This document shows, in pieces, positions 1 through 8,784 of a stretch of 13,174 nt of DNA (position 1 is its first letter; each line of letters opens with the position of its first letter). The DNA comes from JADFOB01 sp964651325 (GTDB lineage Bacteria; Planctomycetota; Phycisphaerae; UBA1845), in contig CAZYXP010000096.1 in the NCBI GenBank assembly GCA_964651325.1, positions 1-13,174 on the forward strand, read 5' to 3'. The translations under genes were made by a program, and so were the position numbers. The notes beneath the pieces were generated by a model, which was not told the DNA's origin, did no database searches, and was given only the letters and a program-made list of their open reading frames with translations.

Positions 1-58
1 TCGAACCTACGACCTAGCGGTTAACAGCCGCTCGCTCTACCAATTGAGCTATCGGGGA
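1..58 (-). tRNA. tRNA-Asn (GUU), 3' part outside window
   Basis: Read on the minus strand, position 58 begins TCCCCGA (acceptor 5' half), followed by the D-arm TAGCTCAATTGGTAGAGC. The anticodon stem AGCGG/CCGCT encloses the 7-nt loop CTGTTAA, and the anticodon GTT lies at plus-strand positions 23-25. The variable loop and the start of the T-arm (GTAGG TTCGA) follow. The molecule is cut by the window edge, so roughly the last 17 nt (T-arm 3' half, acceptor 3' half) are missing. The anticodon and the canonical T-loop start make tRNA-Asn secure. Confidence 0.95.
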
Positions 59-169
59 TGCTCCCAGGGCGTACCATGCGCGAATTGGCGGGGTACATCC
101 TGTCGGGCGTTGACCCATTCGGCCAGTCGCTCCACACGGGGCATATCGGCGTCCGGACAACGCCGGACA

Positions 170-197
170 ACTATAGCCAACCGCCGGGCATCGTCAA
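170..197 (-). promoter_or_regulatory. Sigma70-like promoter driving the tRNA-Asn
   Basis: On the minus strand a -35 box TTGACG (plus 192-197; 5 of 6 matches to TTGACA) is followed by a 16-bp spacer and a -10 box TATAGT (plus 170-175; 5 of 6 matches to TATAAT). Initiation would fall near 163, giving a leader of about 105 nt before the tRNA 5' end at 58. The leader starts with an imperfect 10-11 bp tandem repeat (CCGGACAAC, 151-171). No coding gene lies between the promoter and the tRNA, which supports the assignment. Confidence 0.55.
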
Positions 198-1302
198 TAA
201 CGCCCGAATGCCGTTCGGAGCCGCCGAAGCTTGATCGGTTACAGGGTGAATTCTGCGAAAATGCGGCGTCGAAACGCACTGAGCGGCATATTACCGGAGG
301 TGTCCCCTACTCGTTCCACGCGAAATCGGATTGGCAACACGACGCGGCGTGGCCGGAAACTTCGGTCGCCATCAATACTCACGAAGCCCGGGAACTCAAG
401 CGATGGCGATCGCATGCCGAGAGCCGCGCCGGTCGGCGTAGGCTGCGAAACCGCGTACGCTCGCAGTTCAGCGCCCGCCCCTTCCGATAGCTGCGCGGCT
501 CGAATCGTCAGCAGTCCACAGCCGCCCGGCTGATTGGCTCTGAGGTGTCCCCAAACACAGCAATCCACCTCGCTCGGACCAGAAGCAGATAGCCTCCCTC
601 CCCGCAAACAGATTCGACGGGACCAAAACGCTGAGACTCCCCTGGGACCAGGCACCGGGCGCCGGGCAAGTGCTTCCCGGATCGCACCCCCGGCGCCGGT
701 TCGCCCATTCGATCAGTCTCCGCTCCGACGGCCAACGAGAATGGCGTATGTTCCCTGGCGGGGGTGTCACCTCTTTTGTAGCTGCCCCAGAGCCGGCCGA
801 TCAGGCAATGCCACTGAGCGCAGGCTTCAGTCCGCGCGGCCTCCCCGCGATCGCCAAACAGCCGCTTCAGCCGAGGCTGCAACCGCTCTATCGCGCCCAT
901 ATCTCACTCCTTACCGCGGTAGGTGAAACTGTGCGAAATACCGAGATGTAGGACCAACGAGACGGCCGAAAAGCGAGTGCATACAGATTCAAGCGTGACC
1001 ACACACTTTCCTGCAGTGGCGCTTGGTTGGACCCCGAATGGGCATCTTCTCGGCGGATGGCGGGTTTCGCAGAGGCGGGGGAACTGCCATCGGCACCGAC
1101 GCGACACCAATTTCCCCGTCCCACCCCTTCTTGCCAAGATCGCCCGGGTTCATCGCATCGCGTGGAAATCAGCGAAACTTCAAGCAGGCACTAAGGCGAC
1201 ACTCGGCCGATAGCGACTCACCATGTGGGTCATATTGAAAACCAAGAATTGGTCCTAATACTTCGCGGCGTCTTGCGTCGATAAGAATTCGCATTGAAAT
1301 GC
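198..1302. other. Intergenic region, no convincing gene
   Basis: About 1.1 kb with several overlapping open frames on both strands, none of which resembles a known family or shows steady coding composition. The best candidate is a minus-strand ORF from 900 to 508 (130 codons), with AAGGAG placed 6 nt before its ATG. Its start looks mildly coding, but its middle contains a decayed copy of the dispersed hairpin repeat (816-839) and the rest looks non-coding. A palindrome TACCGCGGTA lies at 913-922 just upstream of that ATG. The stretch 1236-1300 is noticeably more AT-rich than its surroundings and leads into the promoter at 1303-1332. Nothing else is recognisable. Confidence 0.5.
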
Positions 1303-1332
1303 TTGTCAGGGACCACCGATTTCTGTTATCTT
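1303..1332 (+). promoter_or_regulatory. Sigma70-like promoter for the PAS-GAF-receiver gene
   Basis: A -35 box TTGTCA (1303-1308; 5 of 6 matches) and a -10 box TATCTT (1327-1332; 4 of 6) are separated by 18 bp. An extended -10 TG dinucleotide lies at 1324-1325. It sits just after an AT-rich stretch and about 118 bp before the ATG at 1450, which would give a leader of about 110 nt. It is supported by motif match and position only. Confidence 0.45.
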
Positions 1333-1449
1333 TCCCTATGGACGAGGGAATGGGAGACTCCGGCTCGGAAGGTGAAAACGCCAGGGATCGGCGCCTATAA
1401 TGGTTGACGCGTTGGTGGTTGGGCGATCGTCTTCGAGATCGGATTGGTG

Positions 1450-3129
1450 ATGAGCAATACGGACACGAAAACGCTGCGTGTCCTCGTGTTGGGCGACCTG
1501 CACGAAGACATCGCGCTGGCGAACTGGATCGACGCCCACACTCTGGTCGAGCGTGTTGATTCGTTCGACGCCGCGGTCGATGCCCTACGCCGCGAGCGCT
1601 TCGACTTCGTTGTCAGTCGAGCTGAAGACTTCATCCCGCTTCAAGACATTCACGCCGCCCGCCAAGCCGAGGCTATCATCGACAGCGTCAATCAGGGCAT
1701 CGGCATCGTCGGCGAAACCGGCTCGCTCGAATGGGCCAACCCCAAGATGCTCAGCTTCAGCGAGGAAGTTCGGGATCGCGTCAGCAAGTGTTGCATTGAA
1801 ACATTCCTATGGGCCAAATCCGGCGCGCAAGACGGCGCGCAGATTCGCGGCCGACGTTTCGGGTTTTCCACGGTAGACAATGAATGCTACGAAATCAGCG
1901 CGACTCCTGTGATGGACCTAAACGAGCGTATCACTCAGGTCGCCGCGGTCGTTCGCAACACCACCAACGCAAGGCGCCTGCAAGGCAAGATCGACGCGAT
2001 CGATCGAGCGGGTCGAGAGCTGTTGTGTTTGGACATTGAGCAAGTTTCTCGCCTGGACGCGCACGAGCGTTTGGCGCTGCTCGAACAAAAAATGATCCGC
2101 TGCACTCAGGACCTCCTCAACTTCGACAACTTCGAGATCCGCATCCTCAACAAACAAACCAACATGTTGGAATTGGTCATGGCCTCCGGCGTCCCGACCG
2201 AACATCAGGATGTCGACCTCGACGCCAGCAGCGATGGGAATGGGATTTGCAGCTTTGTAGCCATACGCGGCAAGAGTTACATCTGTCCCGACACCGCTAA
2301 GGATCCTCGGTATCTCCCCTGCGTGAAAGGGGCACAGTCTTCGCTCACCGTTCCCCTGTTCATGCACGACACCGTGGTGGGCATCGCCAACTTCGAAAGC
2401 ACCAAGTTGGCAGCTTTCAACGAGGACGCCCGGCAGTTTGCGGAGATTTTTGCCCGATATGTTGCGCTGGCGTTACATCTTCTCGAACTGCTCGTTAGCG
2501 AACGCAAAACCACAACCGGCCGCCTCGGCAGCGACGTCATGTCCGAAATCACCGCGCCGCTCAACGACATCCTCACCGACGTGGAGAGCCTGGTCGAGGA
2601 TTACATCGGCCACGACGACTTGAGGCATCGGCTGCGGACCATTTCGGAGAACGCCGTCAACATCCGTGAGGCGGTCAAGGAGTTAACGTCGCCCAAGGCC
2701 GGAATCACCGGCGCCAGATCGCCCAGGAAACAGCTCAACGACCCGACGCTCAAGGGCAAGAAAATCCTCATTGCTGACGACGAGGACACAATCCGAGACA
2801 CCGTCCGCGACGTGCTCACCGGATACGGCTGCCACGTGGACGCCGTCAGAGACGGCGAGGAAGCCATCAGTCTGGTGGGCCAAAACGCCTATGATTTGGT
2901 GCTAAGCGACATAAGAATGCCGGGCAAGAACGGATACCAGGTTTTTGCCGCCGCCAAGGACGCCAACGCCAAGACGCCCGTCATTTTGACCACGGGATTC
3001 GGCTACGATCCAAACCACTCCATCGTCCGTGCCCGGCGAGAGGGTCTCGCGGCCGTCTTATTCAAGCCCTTCAAAGTCGATCAGTTGCTAAACGAGCTAC
3101 GCATGGCGCTCAGGAGCTCCGATACCTGA
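1450..3129 (+). CDS. PAS-GAF response-regulator protein with pseudo-kinase helix
   Basis: A 559-residue soluble signalling protein. Residues about 8-63 resemble a receiver domain but are short and lack the phosphoacceptor: the motif reads FDFVVSRAED, with Arg57 where Asp is expected. A PAS-like domain follows at about 70-175, then a GAF domain at 203-343 (conserved SLTVPL and VVGIANFES segments). Residues 353-413 match the dimerisation helix of histidine kinases (MSEITAPLNDIL against SHELRTPLNAIL), but the catalytic His is Ser365 and no ATPase domain follows. The C-terminal receiver (436-555) is intact: acidic pair Asp443-Asp444, phosphoacceptor Asp487 (LSDIRMPG), Thr514 and Lys539 (FKPF). 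There is no DNA-binding output domain. In-frame TTG (1444) and GTG (1447) are possible starts; ATG 1450 is preferred because GGA at 1441-1443 is suitably spaced. It lies on the same strand before the moxR operon but has its own promoter and a 312-bp gap, so a shared function is inferred only. Confidence 0.9.
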   Translation: MSNTDTKTLRVLVLGDLHEDIALANWIDAHTLVERVDSFDAAVDALRRERFDFVVSRAEDFIPLQDIHAARQAEAIIDSVNQGIGIVGETGSLEWANPKMLSFSEEVRDRVSKCCIETFLWAKSGAQDGAQIRGRRFGFSTVDNECYEISATPVMDLNERITQVAAVVRNTTNARRLQGKIDAIDRAGRELLCLDIEQVSRLDAHERLALLEQKMIRCTQDLLNFDNFEIRILNKQTNMLELVMASGVPTEHQDVDLDASSDGNGICSFVAIRGKSYICPDTAKDPRYLPCVKGAQSSLTVPLFMHDTVVGIANFESTKLAAFNEDARQFAEIFARYVALALHLLELLVSERKTTTGRLGSDVMSEITAPLNDILTDVESLVEDYIGHDDLRHRLRTISENAVNIREAVKELTSPKAGITGARSPRKQLNDPTLKGKKILIADDEDTIRDTVRDVLTGYGCHVDAVRDGEEAISLVGQNAYDLVLSDIRMPGKNGYQVFAAAKDANAKTPVILTTGFGYDPNHSIVRARREGLAAVLFKPFKVDQLLNELRMALRSSDT

Positions 3130-3367
3130 CGTTTCTCAACCGCGTAGCCGCCGATTCAGAGCCGCGGGCGCCAGCCCTCGGACAAGCCCCTTGCCGATCG
3201 CGAAATCACCGCCTGCCCCCTCGTCCCATAGGACGCGGACCACCCGCGATTCCCGCCACGCTCTGTGTCCTCTGTGGCTCAAAACCCTACGCCCGGAGGC
3301 TAGATCGCCGTCCGTGGAATTGCCGCTCAAAATGGGACGCATCCCGCTGACAGGAATCGCCGCCGGC

Positions 3368-3396
3368 TTGCGTCTACATGGATAGACTGCTAGATA
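3368..3396 (+). promoter_or_regulatory. Weak candidate promoter for the moxR-bat operon
   Basis: TTGCGT (3368-3373) lies 17 bp before TAGATA (3391-3396), which would start transcription near 3403, inside the CACG(CG)AATTT direct repeat. The -10 box is poor (3 of 6). This is the best-placed sigma70-like pair in the spacer, but a promoter of another type or a site further upstream is equally possible. Confidence 0.25.
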
Positions 3397-3427
3397 TCCT
3401 TCACGCGAATTTCACGAATTTTGTATC

Positions 3428-3432
3428 AGGAG
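3428..3432 (+). promoter_or_regulatory. Ribosome binding site fixing the moxR start
   Basis: AGGAG lies 9 nt before the ATG at 3442. It lies inside the longer reading frame that opens at TTG 3421, so it argues against the TTG as the start. Confidence 0.75.
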
Positions 3433-3441
3433 CGTACGAAG

Positions 3442-4379
<938 letters not shown>

Positions 4380-4479
4380 NNNNNNNNNNNNNNNNNNNNN
4401 NNNNNNNNNNNNNNNNNNNNNNNNNNNNNNNNNNNNNNNNNNNNNNNNNNNNNNNNNNNNNNNNNNNNNNNNNNNNNNN
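4380..4479. other. Assembly gap of 100 N
   Basis: Exactly 100 undetermined bases, a customary placeholder length, so the true distance is unknown. From the family lengths of the flanking genes the missing DNA should contain the last ~15-25 codons of moxR, its stop, and the first ~10-20 codons of the DUF58 gene. That is close to 100 bp if nothing else is present. The reading frame runs open across the gap by coincidence; it does not indicate a MoxR-DUF58 fusion. Confidence 0.97.
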
Positions 4480-5337
4480 CTAAAAAAGGTCCGGCAGATC
4501 CAAATCCGTACGTCGCGGATGGTCAACGACATGTTCGCAGGTCAATACCATTCCGCCTTTCGCGGACACGGCATGGAGTTTGAAGAGGTCTGCCACTACC
4601 AACTCGGCGACGACGTTCGCCTGATCGATTGGAACGTCTCCGCCCGATTCGGCCAGCCCTTCATCAAGAAATACCGTGAAGAGCGCGAGCTCACCGTCAT
4701 GCTCGTCGTAGACGCAAGCCGATCCGGCATGTTCGGCTCGGTCAACCAGTTCAAGCTGGATGTTGCGGCCGAGCTTTGCGCCGTTCTCGCGTTCTCCGCC
4801 ATCGCCAGCAACGACAAGGTCGGGCTGATTCTCTTCACCGATCAGGTCGAGCAATACGTCCCGGCCAAGAAGGGCACGCGCCACGTGCTGCGCATTATCC
4901 GGGAATTGCTCTACTACGAGCCCAAGGGCCGGGGCACGGACATCTCCGAGGCGCTTAACTTCCTCAACCGGGTCACCAGGCGGAAATCAGTTTGCTTTCT
5001 GGTCAGCGATTTCTTCGCCCCTGACTACGAAGGCGCCCTGCGCATCGCGCGCCGCCGCCACGATCTGGTGCCCATTGCGATCAGCGATCCACGAGAATGG
5101 GCCTTGCCCAATGTCGGCCTGGTCGAGTTGCAAGACGCCGAATCCGGCCGGCGCGTCCTGGTCGATACCGCCCCGAAACACGTACGCCGACGATTTGAGG
5201 CGAACATGGCGTGGGTACGGGAACAGCGGACGGCTATGTTTCGTAAGATGGATACGGAATTCATCGACGTGAGAACCGATCGCCCGTACATCGATGCGCT
5301 CGTCAAGTTTTTCCATAAGCGAGGGGCTCGCCACTAG
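4480..5337 (+). CDS. DUF58 protein (vWA-like), 5' end lost in assembly gap
   Basis: 285 residues are visible, beginning LKKVRQIQIRTSRMVNDMF, which is normally some 10-20 residues from the start of DUF58 proteins. The DUF58 signature follows at 27-52 (FRGHGMEFEEV, then QLGDDVRLIDWN). A vWA-type Rossmann core carries a complete MIDAS metal site: Asp78-x-Ser80-x-Ser82 (DASRS), Thr153 (RGTD) and Asp177 (VSDFF). No membrane segment is visible, so a cytoplasmic role is likely. Members of this family are encoded next to moxR almost universally and are presumed clients or partners of the ATPase; the exact biochemical activity is unknown. The stop at 5335-5337 is followed 26 nt later by the next gene. 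A Cys (EVCHY) sits where an Arg is common in the family, with no clear consequence. Confidence 0.93.
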   Translation, partial: LKKVRQIQIRTSRMVNDMFAGQYHSAFRGHGMEFEEVCHYQLGDDVRLIDWNVSARFGQPFIKKYREERELTVMLVVDASRSGMFGSVNQFKLDVAAELCAVLAFSAIASNDKVGLILFTDQVEQYVPAKKGTRHVLRIIRELLYYEPKGRGTDISEALNFLNRVTRRKSVCFLVSDFFAPDYEGALRIARRRHDLVPIAISDPREWALPNVGLVELQDAESGRRVLVDTAPKHVRRRFEANMAWVREQRTAMFRKMDTEFIDVRTDRPYIDALVKFFHKRGARH

Positions 5338-5363
5338 CGGCGTTCGGCAAAACGGGGCAAGCC

Positions 5364-6512
5364 ATGCGGATGAAACGAACACAAACCAGGCGAACCGCTT
5401 GGGCCTCACTTGCATTAGCGCTGAGCTTGGCGACCGGCGCATGCTCGCAGAAAGACGCCGGCAGCCCCAATCCGGATTCCGTCGTCGAGCGGGTCGCGTC
5501 CCAAGGGGAGTTCACGCTAACGCTATCCGTTCCAGACGCTGACCTCGTCTATTCCGATGGTCTGGTGCTCACCGTTCAAGCCTCAGCGCCGCCGGGCATG
5601 CAAGCGACCCTCACCGACTACGCTACCCTGCTACGCGAATCCGAACTAGGCTTTGAGCTAAGGATCGTAAACACAAAACGAACCGCGCCGCAGCCCGACG
5701 CCACCGGCCCTCGCCTCTGGACCGATCGATACGAGATCGAATTCGTGCTCCCCGGCGAATACGAATTGCCCCCCGCGACAGCCACGTTCGAATCGGACCC
5801 ATCGACGGCGGCCCGCTCGACGCAAGCGGAGGATAAGAGCCAACCAAGCCCAGCCGGAGCGCCCAAACCCGTCGAGCTAACCACCGAGGGAATCCACGTC
5901 CTGGCCCGTGATCCGCAACAGGTCCAACTCGCCGAGGACCAGTGGGCTGAGATTCAAACCATCGCCCCCTACGAGCTGCCGCCGCCGTGGAGTCAGTGGT
6001 GGTGGGCCGCGGGCGGACTCACCGCGGTGGCGCTGGCCGCATTCTTTTTCCGAAAAAAAATCGCCGGCTTCTTCGTCCGACGCCGCGAGCAGCGGGCCCG
6101 CGAGGTGATCGTCATTCCCGCCGATGTCTGGGCACGCCGGCTGATCGCCGCGCTGATCGCCGAAAACCTGCTCGAACGCGGCGCCGCTCAAGAATTCCAC
6201 TACCGCGTCAGCTACATTCTCCGGGGGTACATCGAGCGCCGTTTCGACGTATCCGCCGGTGAAATGACCACAGAAGAGTTTCTCAATGCCATCGTAAGCG
6301 ACCGACGCTTCGGCTCAGACGTAACTACAGAGCTTCACCCATTCATGATCGCCTGTGATCTGGTCAAGTACGCCCGGCATCAGCCGACCCCGGAAGAGTC
6401 GATGACAGCGTTGCGGGCCACCGAAGCATTCGTCGAGCGCACCATACCGGTGGATTCTGCTTCGCCCACAGGCTCGGCCACCCTTCAGGACGATCGGGAG
6501 TGTGCAGCATGA
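5364..6512 (+). CDS. BatD-like membrane lipoprotein (DUF4381-type)
   Basis: A 382-residue protein. A basic N-terminus (KRTQTRR) and hydrophobic stretch end in LATGAC at residues 22-27. Cys27 could be lipidated, although Thr at -3 makes the lipobox weak. Residues about 48-145 form a beta-rich extracytoplasmic domain with the look of one BatD Ig-like repeat (FTLTLSVPDADLVYSDG, GEYELPPATATF). A Pro/Ala/Ser-rich linker follows at 145-170. One transmembrane helix lies at about 211-229 (QWWWAAGGLTAVALAAFFF), then a basic stop-transfer region and a cytoplasmic helical domain (252-360). That last domain lines up by eye with the C-terminus of the downstream BatD: LRGYIERRFDVSAGEMTTEEF against MQRYLANRYNLPPGELTPPDV-type spacing. 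GGGG lies 6 nt before ATG 5364; ATG 5370 is an alternative. The stop overlaps the next ATG. It probably anchors or regulates the adjacent vWA protein. Confidence 0.8.
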   Translation: MRMKRTQTRRTAWASLALALSLATGACSQKDAGSPNPDSVVERVASQGEFTLTLSVPDADLVYSDGLVLTVQASAPPGMQATLTDYATLLRESELGFELRIVNTKRTAPQPDATGPRLWTDRYEIEFVLPGEYELPPATATFESDPSTAARSTQAEDKSQPSPAGAPKPVELTTEGIHVLARDPQQVQLAEDQWAEIQTIAPYELPPPWSQWWWAAGGLTAVALAAFFFRKKIAGFFVRRREQRAREVIVIPADVWARRLIAALIAENLLERGAAQEFHYRVSYILRGYIERRFDVSAGEMTTEEFLNAIVSDRRFGSDVTTELHPFMIACDLVKYARHQPTPEESMTALRATEAFVERTIPVDSASPTGSATLQDDRECAA

Positions 6513-7624
6513 TGGCCTTGCTCCGAGAAACATTCGCCCCCGGGGCCGTCTTCCTTTGGGTCTGCCTGGCCGGCGTGCTGCTGATCCCGTTGATCTGGTG
6601 GCGACATCGCGATCGTCGCTCGCGCGTCCCCGTTAGGTTCAGCACAGTGTCCATCCTGCGCCCCCTCGGCCCCACGTGGGCGACGAGAACGCGGTTCATC
6701 TTGCCGTTGTTCCGCACCCTGGCGGTGATCGCGTTGCTCATCGCGCTGGCCCGCCCGCAATCTCCCGGGAGCTACAAAGACACCTCCGAGGGCATTGCCA
6801 TTCAGATGGTGCTGGACGTATCCGGAAGCATGAGCGAGACCGACTTTTTTATGGACGGGCAGTGGGTCCGCCGCCTGGATGCGGTAAAACGCGTCCTGGG
6901 GGACTTTGCGCTGGGTCGGGGCGATCTTTCCGGCCGAGACAACGATTTAATCGGCATGACGACGTTCGCCATGTTCGCCGATTCCCCATGCCCGCTGACC
7001 CTCGACCATGCAACGCTCGCCAAATTGCTCGACGAAACCGAGATTCCCGGTTGGGCTGACGGTCGGCAGGTCCGGGCCGATCAGGAATCGGATTACACAG
7101 GATTGGGCGACGCCATTGCACTGGCGGCCGACGATCTCCGCCGGGCGGGGGAACAGGCGATCGCCGGCGTTTCCGGCGCCACGCCCGCCAAGAGCCGCGT
7201 GATGATCCTTCTTACAGACGGCGCCAACAACCCGGCCCCGTTTCGCGATGCCCCGCCCGCGCCCGATCCACAAGAGGCCGCGAAAGTTGCGGCCAGAATG
7301 GGCATCAAGATCTACACGATCGGAGCCGTCGGTGACCAGCGTCGTCAACGTGGCGCTGGTTTTTTCGGCTCCCGAGGGATGCAGGTCGATGAAGGCTCGC
7401 TAAAATCCATCGCGAGCACCACGGGCGGAAAATACTTCCGAGCCACCGACACGGATTCGCTGCGGACCATCTACGAAGAGATCGACCGCCTGGAGCGTCG
7501 GAAAACAGGCGAACGCGTCTTCCAGGACGACACCTACGCCGCAAAGTTCGCGATGCTCACAGGTTTGGCCCTACTCATGATGGAAATGTTGCTGAGCAAC
7601 ACTCGATACCGGAGAATCCCGTGA
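6509..7624 (+). CDS. batA: Membrane-anchored vWA protein, BatA type
   Basis: 371 residues. Two N-terminal transmembrane helices (about 12-30 and 62-82) precede a vWA domain (about 95-325), and a C-terminal hydrophobic helix lies at about 347-362, the BatA/BatB plan. The MIDAS is complete: Asp103-x-Ser105-x-Ser107 (DVSGS), Thr197 (DYTGLGDA) and Asp237 (LLTDG). The segment DEGSLKSIASTTGGKYFRA (294-312) is the conserved BatA end motif. The start is ATG 6509: GGGAG at 6496-6500 lies 8 nt upstream, and ATGA overlaps the previous stop by 4 nt. GTG 6500 is in frame but overlaps the ribosome binding site. The vWA face between the second and third helices should lie on the outer side of the membrane or in the cytoplasm according to topology, which I cannot settle. 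Likely a metal-dependent protein-protein interaction partner of the MoxR ATPase. Confidence 0.88.
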   Translation: MMALLRETFAPGAVFLWVCLAGVLLIPLIWWRHRDRRSRVPVRFSTVSILRPLGPTWATRTRFILPLFRTLAVIALLIALARPQSPGSYKDTSEGIAIQMVLDVSGSMSETDFFMDGQWVRRLDAVKRVLGDFALGRGDLSGRDNDLIGMTTFAMFADSPCPLTLDHATLAKLLDETEIPGWADGRQVRADQESDYTGLGDAIALAADDLRRAGEQAIAGVSGATPAKSRVMILLTDGANNPAPFRDAPPAPDPQEAAKVAARMGIKIYTIGAVGDQRRQRGAGFFGSRGMQVDEGSLKSIASTTGGKYFRATDTDSLRTIYEEIDRLERRKTGERVFQDDTYAAKFAMLTGLALLMMEMLLSNTRYRRIP

Positions 7625-8784
7625 GCCAACCCGCGCCGTATCCACGTTGGACGATCCTCACCTGGACGCTGATCCTGCCGGCGGCGTTGATTGGTCTTGG
7701 GCTCGTAGTCGTCGTAACCACCCAAGTCGGCGACCTCCCGTTTGACAACGGCGATCTTTGGTGGCTGGTCTTAGGCGTTCCCGTAGCGAGCCTCCTGACC
7801 CTCTACTCAGCTGCCCGCAAACGAGCGGCCCTGACGAAGTTTGCATCCGAGCGGCTTGCCCCGCTTCTGGTAACACGCTTCAGCCCCGGTCGTTCCGCCA
7901 TGCGTGGCGGCCTTCGATTGATCGCCTTGATCATGCTCGTCGCCGCGATTCTCGGTCCGCGGTGGGGTATGTACCTGCAAGAGGAAGAGGTCCGCGGCAT
8001 CGATGTGGCCGTTGTGGTCGATGTGTCCAATTCTATGCTCGCCCGGGACGTCGCCCCAAGCCGCATGGCCAACGCCAAGGAACAGATTCGACAGCAGCTA
8101 ACCGAACGCTCCGTTTTCGACGGCCAGCACCGATTGGCGCTGATGGCTTTTGCTGGCTCCACATCAACGCGCCTGCCGCTGACGACGGATCAGCTCGCGT
8201 TCCGAGAAAAGCTCAAATCGATGCGCGTCCACAGCGTATCACGCGGCGGTACTGATATAGGGCGCGCTATCGACGACGCCACGGACCTCTTCACCCGATC
8301 CGCCGAGGGGGCCACGAAGATCATTCTGCTCATCACCGATGGGGAGGATCAGGAAGGTAGGGCGGTAGAAGCGGCCAAGCGATGCTACGACGAGCATGGT
8401 ATTTCAGTCTTTACCGTCGGCGTCGGCGATTCCGCGTCGACCACAGGTGCTCAAATCCCTTCAAGCCCCGATCGCGCGGGCAAGCCGTTGCTATACGACG
8501 GCCAGCTCGTTTTCTCCAAGCTAGACATAGAGGGCCTTCGGAAGATCGCCCAAGCGGGTCACGGTCGCTACACGCCGCTGGAAAACCTGAATCTCCTGGT
8601 CAGCGCTCTGGCGGGCATGCGCAAGACCGCGCTCTCCACAGAAGAGCGCATGCGCCACAAGCCGCGTTATCAATACTTCCTGACGCTCGCTCTGATCTTG
8701 CTCGCGGCCGAAACATGCCTCGGCGAGCGACGTCCGAGCGCCGAAGAACGATTCGAGCGCGTCTGGCAGCAGGAGGCAACATGA
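7621..8784 (+). CDS. batB: Membrane-anchored vWA protein, BatB type
   Basis: 387 residues, a paralogue of the preceding gene. Hydrophobic helices lie at about 12-33, 46-64 and 98-112, then a vWA domain at 126-335 and a C-terminal helix at about 350-364. The MIDAS is complete: Asp134-x-Ser136-x-Ser138 (DVSNS), Thr211 (RGGTDIG) and Asp240 (LITDGED). The core contains SRMANAKE and RLALMAFAG, common in BatB. The start is GTG 7621, which overlaps the previous stop as GTGA, with GGAG at 7611-7614 placed 6 nt upstream. The 3' end carries a strong AGGAGG (8771-8776) that would serve a start at 8781, also an ATGA overlap, so translation coupling to the next reading frame is expected. BatA versus BatB is assigned from order and motif only. 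Confidence 0.87.
   Translation: MSQPAPYPRWTILTWTLILPAALIGLGLVVVVTTQVGDLPFDNGDLWWLVLGVPVASLLTLYSAARKRAALTKFASERLAPLLVTRFSPGRSAMRGGLRLIALIMLVAAILGPRWGMYLQEEEVRGIDVAVVVDVSNSMLARDVAPSRMANAKEQIRQQLTERSVFDGQHRLALMAFAGSTSTRLPLTTDQLAFREKLKSMRVHSVSRGGTDIGRAIDDATDLFTRSAEGATKIILLITDGEDQEGRAVEAAKRCYDEHGISVFTVGVGDSASTTGAQIPSSPDRAGKPLLYDGQLVFSKLDIEGLRKIAQAGHGRYTPLENLNLLVSALAGMRKTALSTEERMRHKPRYQYFLTLALILLAAETCLGERRPSAEERFERVWQQEAT
8771..8776 (+). promoter_or_regulatory. Ideal Shine-Dalgarno ahead of ATG 8781
   Basis: AGGAGG lies 4 nt before ATG 8781, inside the last codons of the batB-type gene. It is the strongest ribosome binding site in the operon, but the frame it serves closes after 39 codons. It may be the original start signal of the TPR gene, now separated from it by inserted repeat DNA. 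Confidence 0.6.

Larger units (their letters stand above)
3130..3441. other. Intergenic region before the moxR operon
   Basis: This 312-bp spacer has no credible gene. At 3159-3181 it holds a decayed copy of the dispersed GC-rich hairpin repeat (GAGCCGCGGGC then CAGCCC). At 3261-3280 lies a CTCTGTG direct repeat (CTCTGTG-TC-CTCTGTG). At 3402-3422 two near-identical copies, CACGCGAATTT and CACGAATTTT, abut just before the ribosome binding site. I see no clear rho-independent terminator after the gene ending at 3129. Confidence 0.5.

Noticed and set aside
508..900. Minus-strand ORF of 130 codons with AAGGAG before its ATG
   Set aside because: It contains a decayed hairpin repeat, has no recognisable domain, and coding character fades after about 45 codons; kept only as a remark in the intergenic entry.
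1918..2367. Minus-strand ORF of 149 codons
   Set aside because: It is antisense to the GAF domain of the signalling protein, whose frame is strongly supported.
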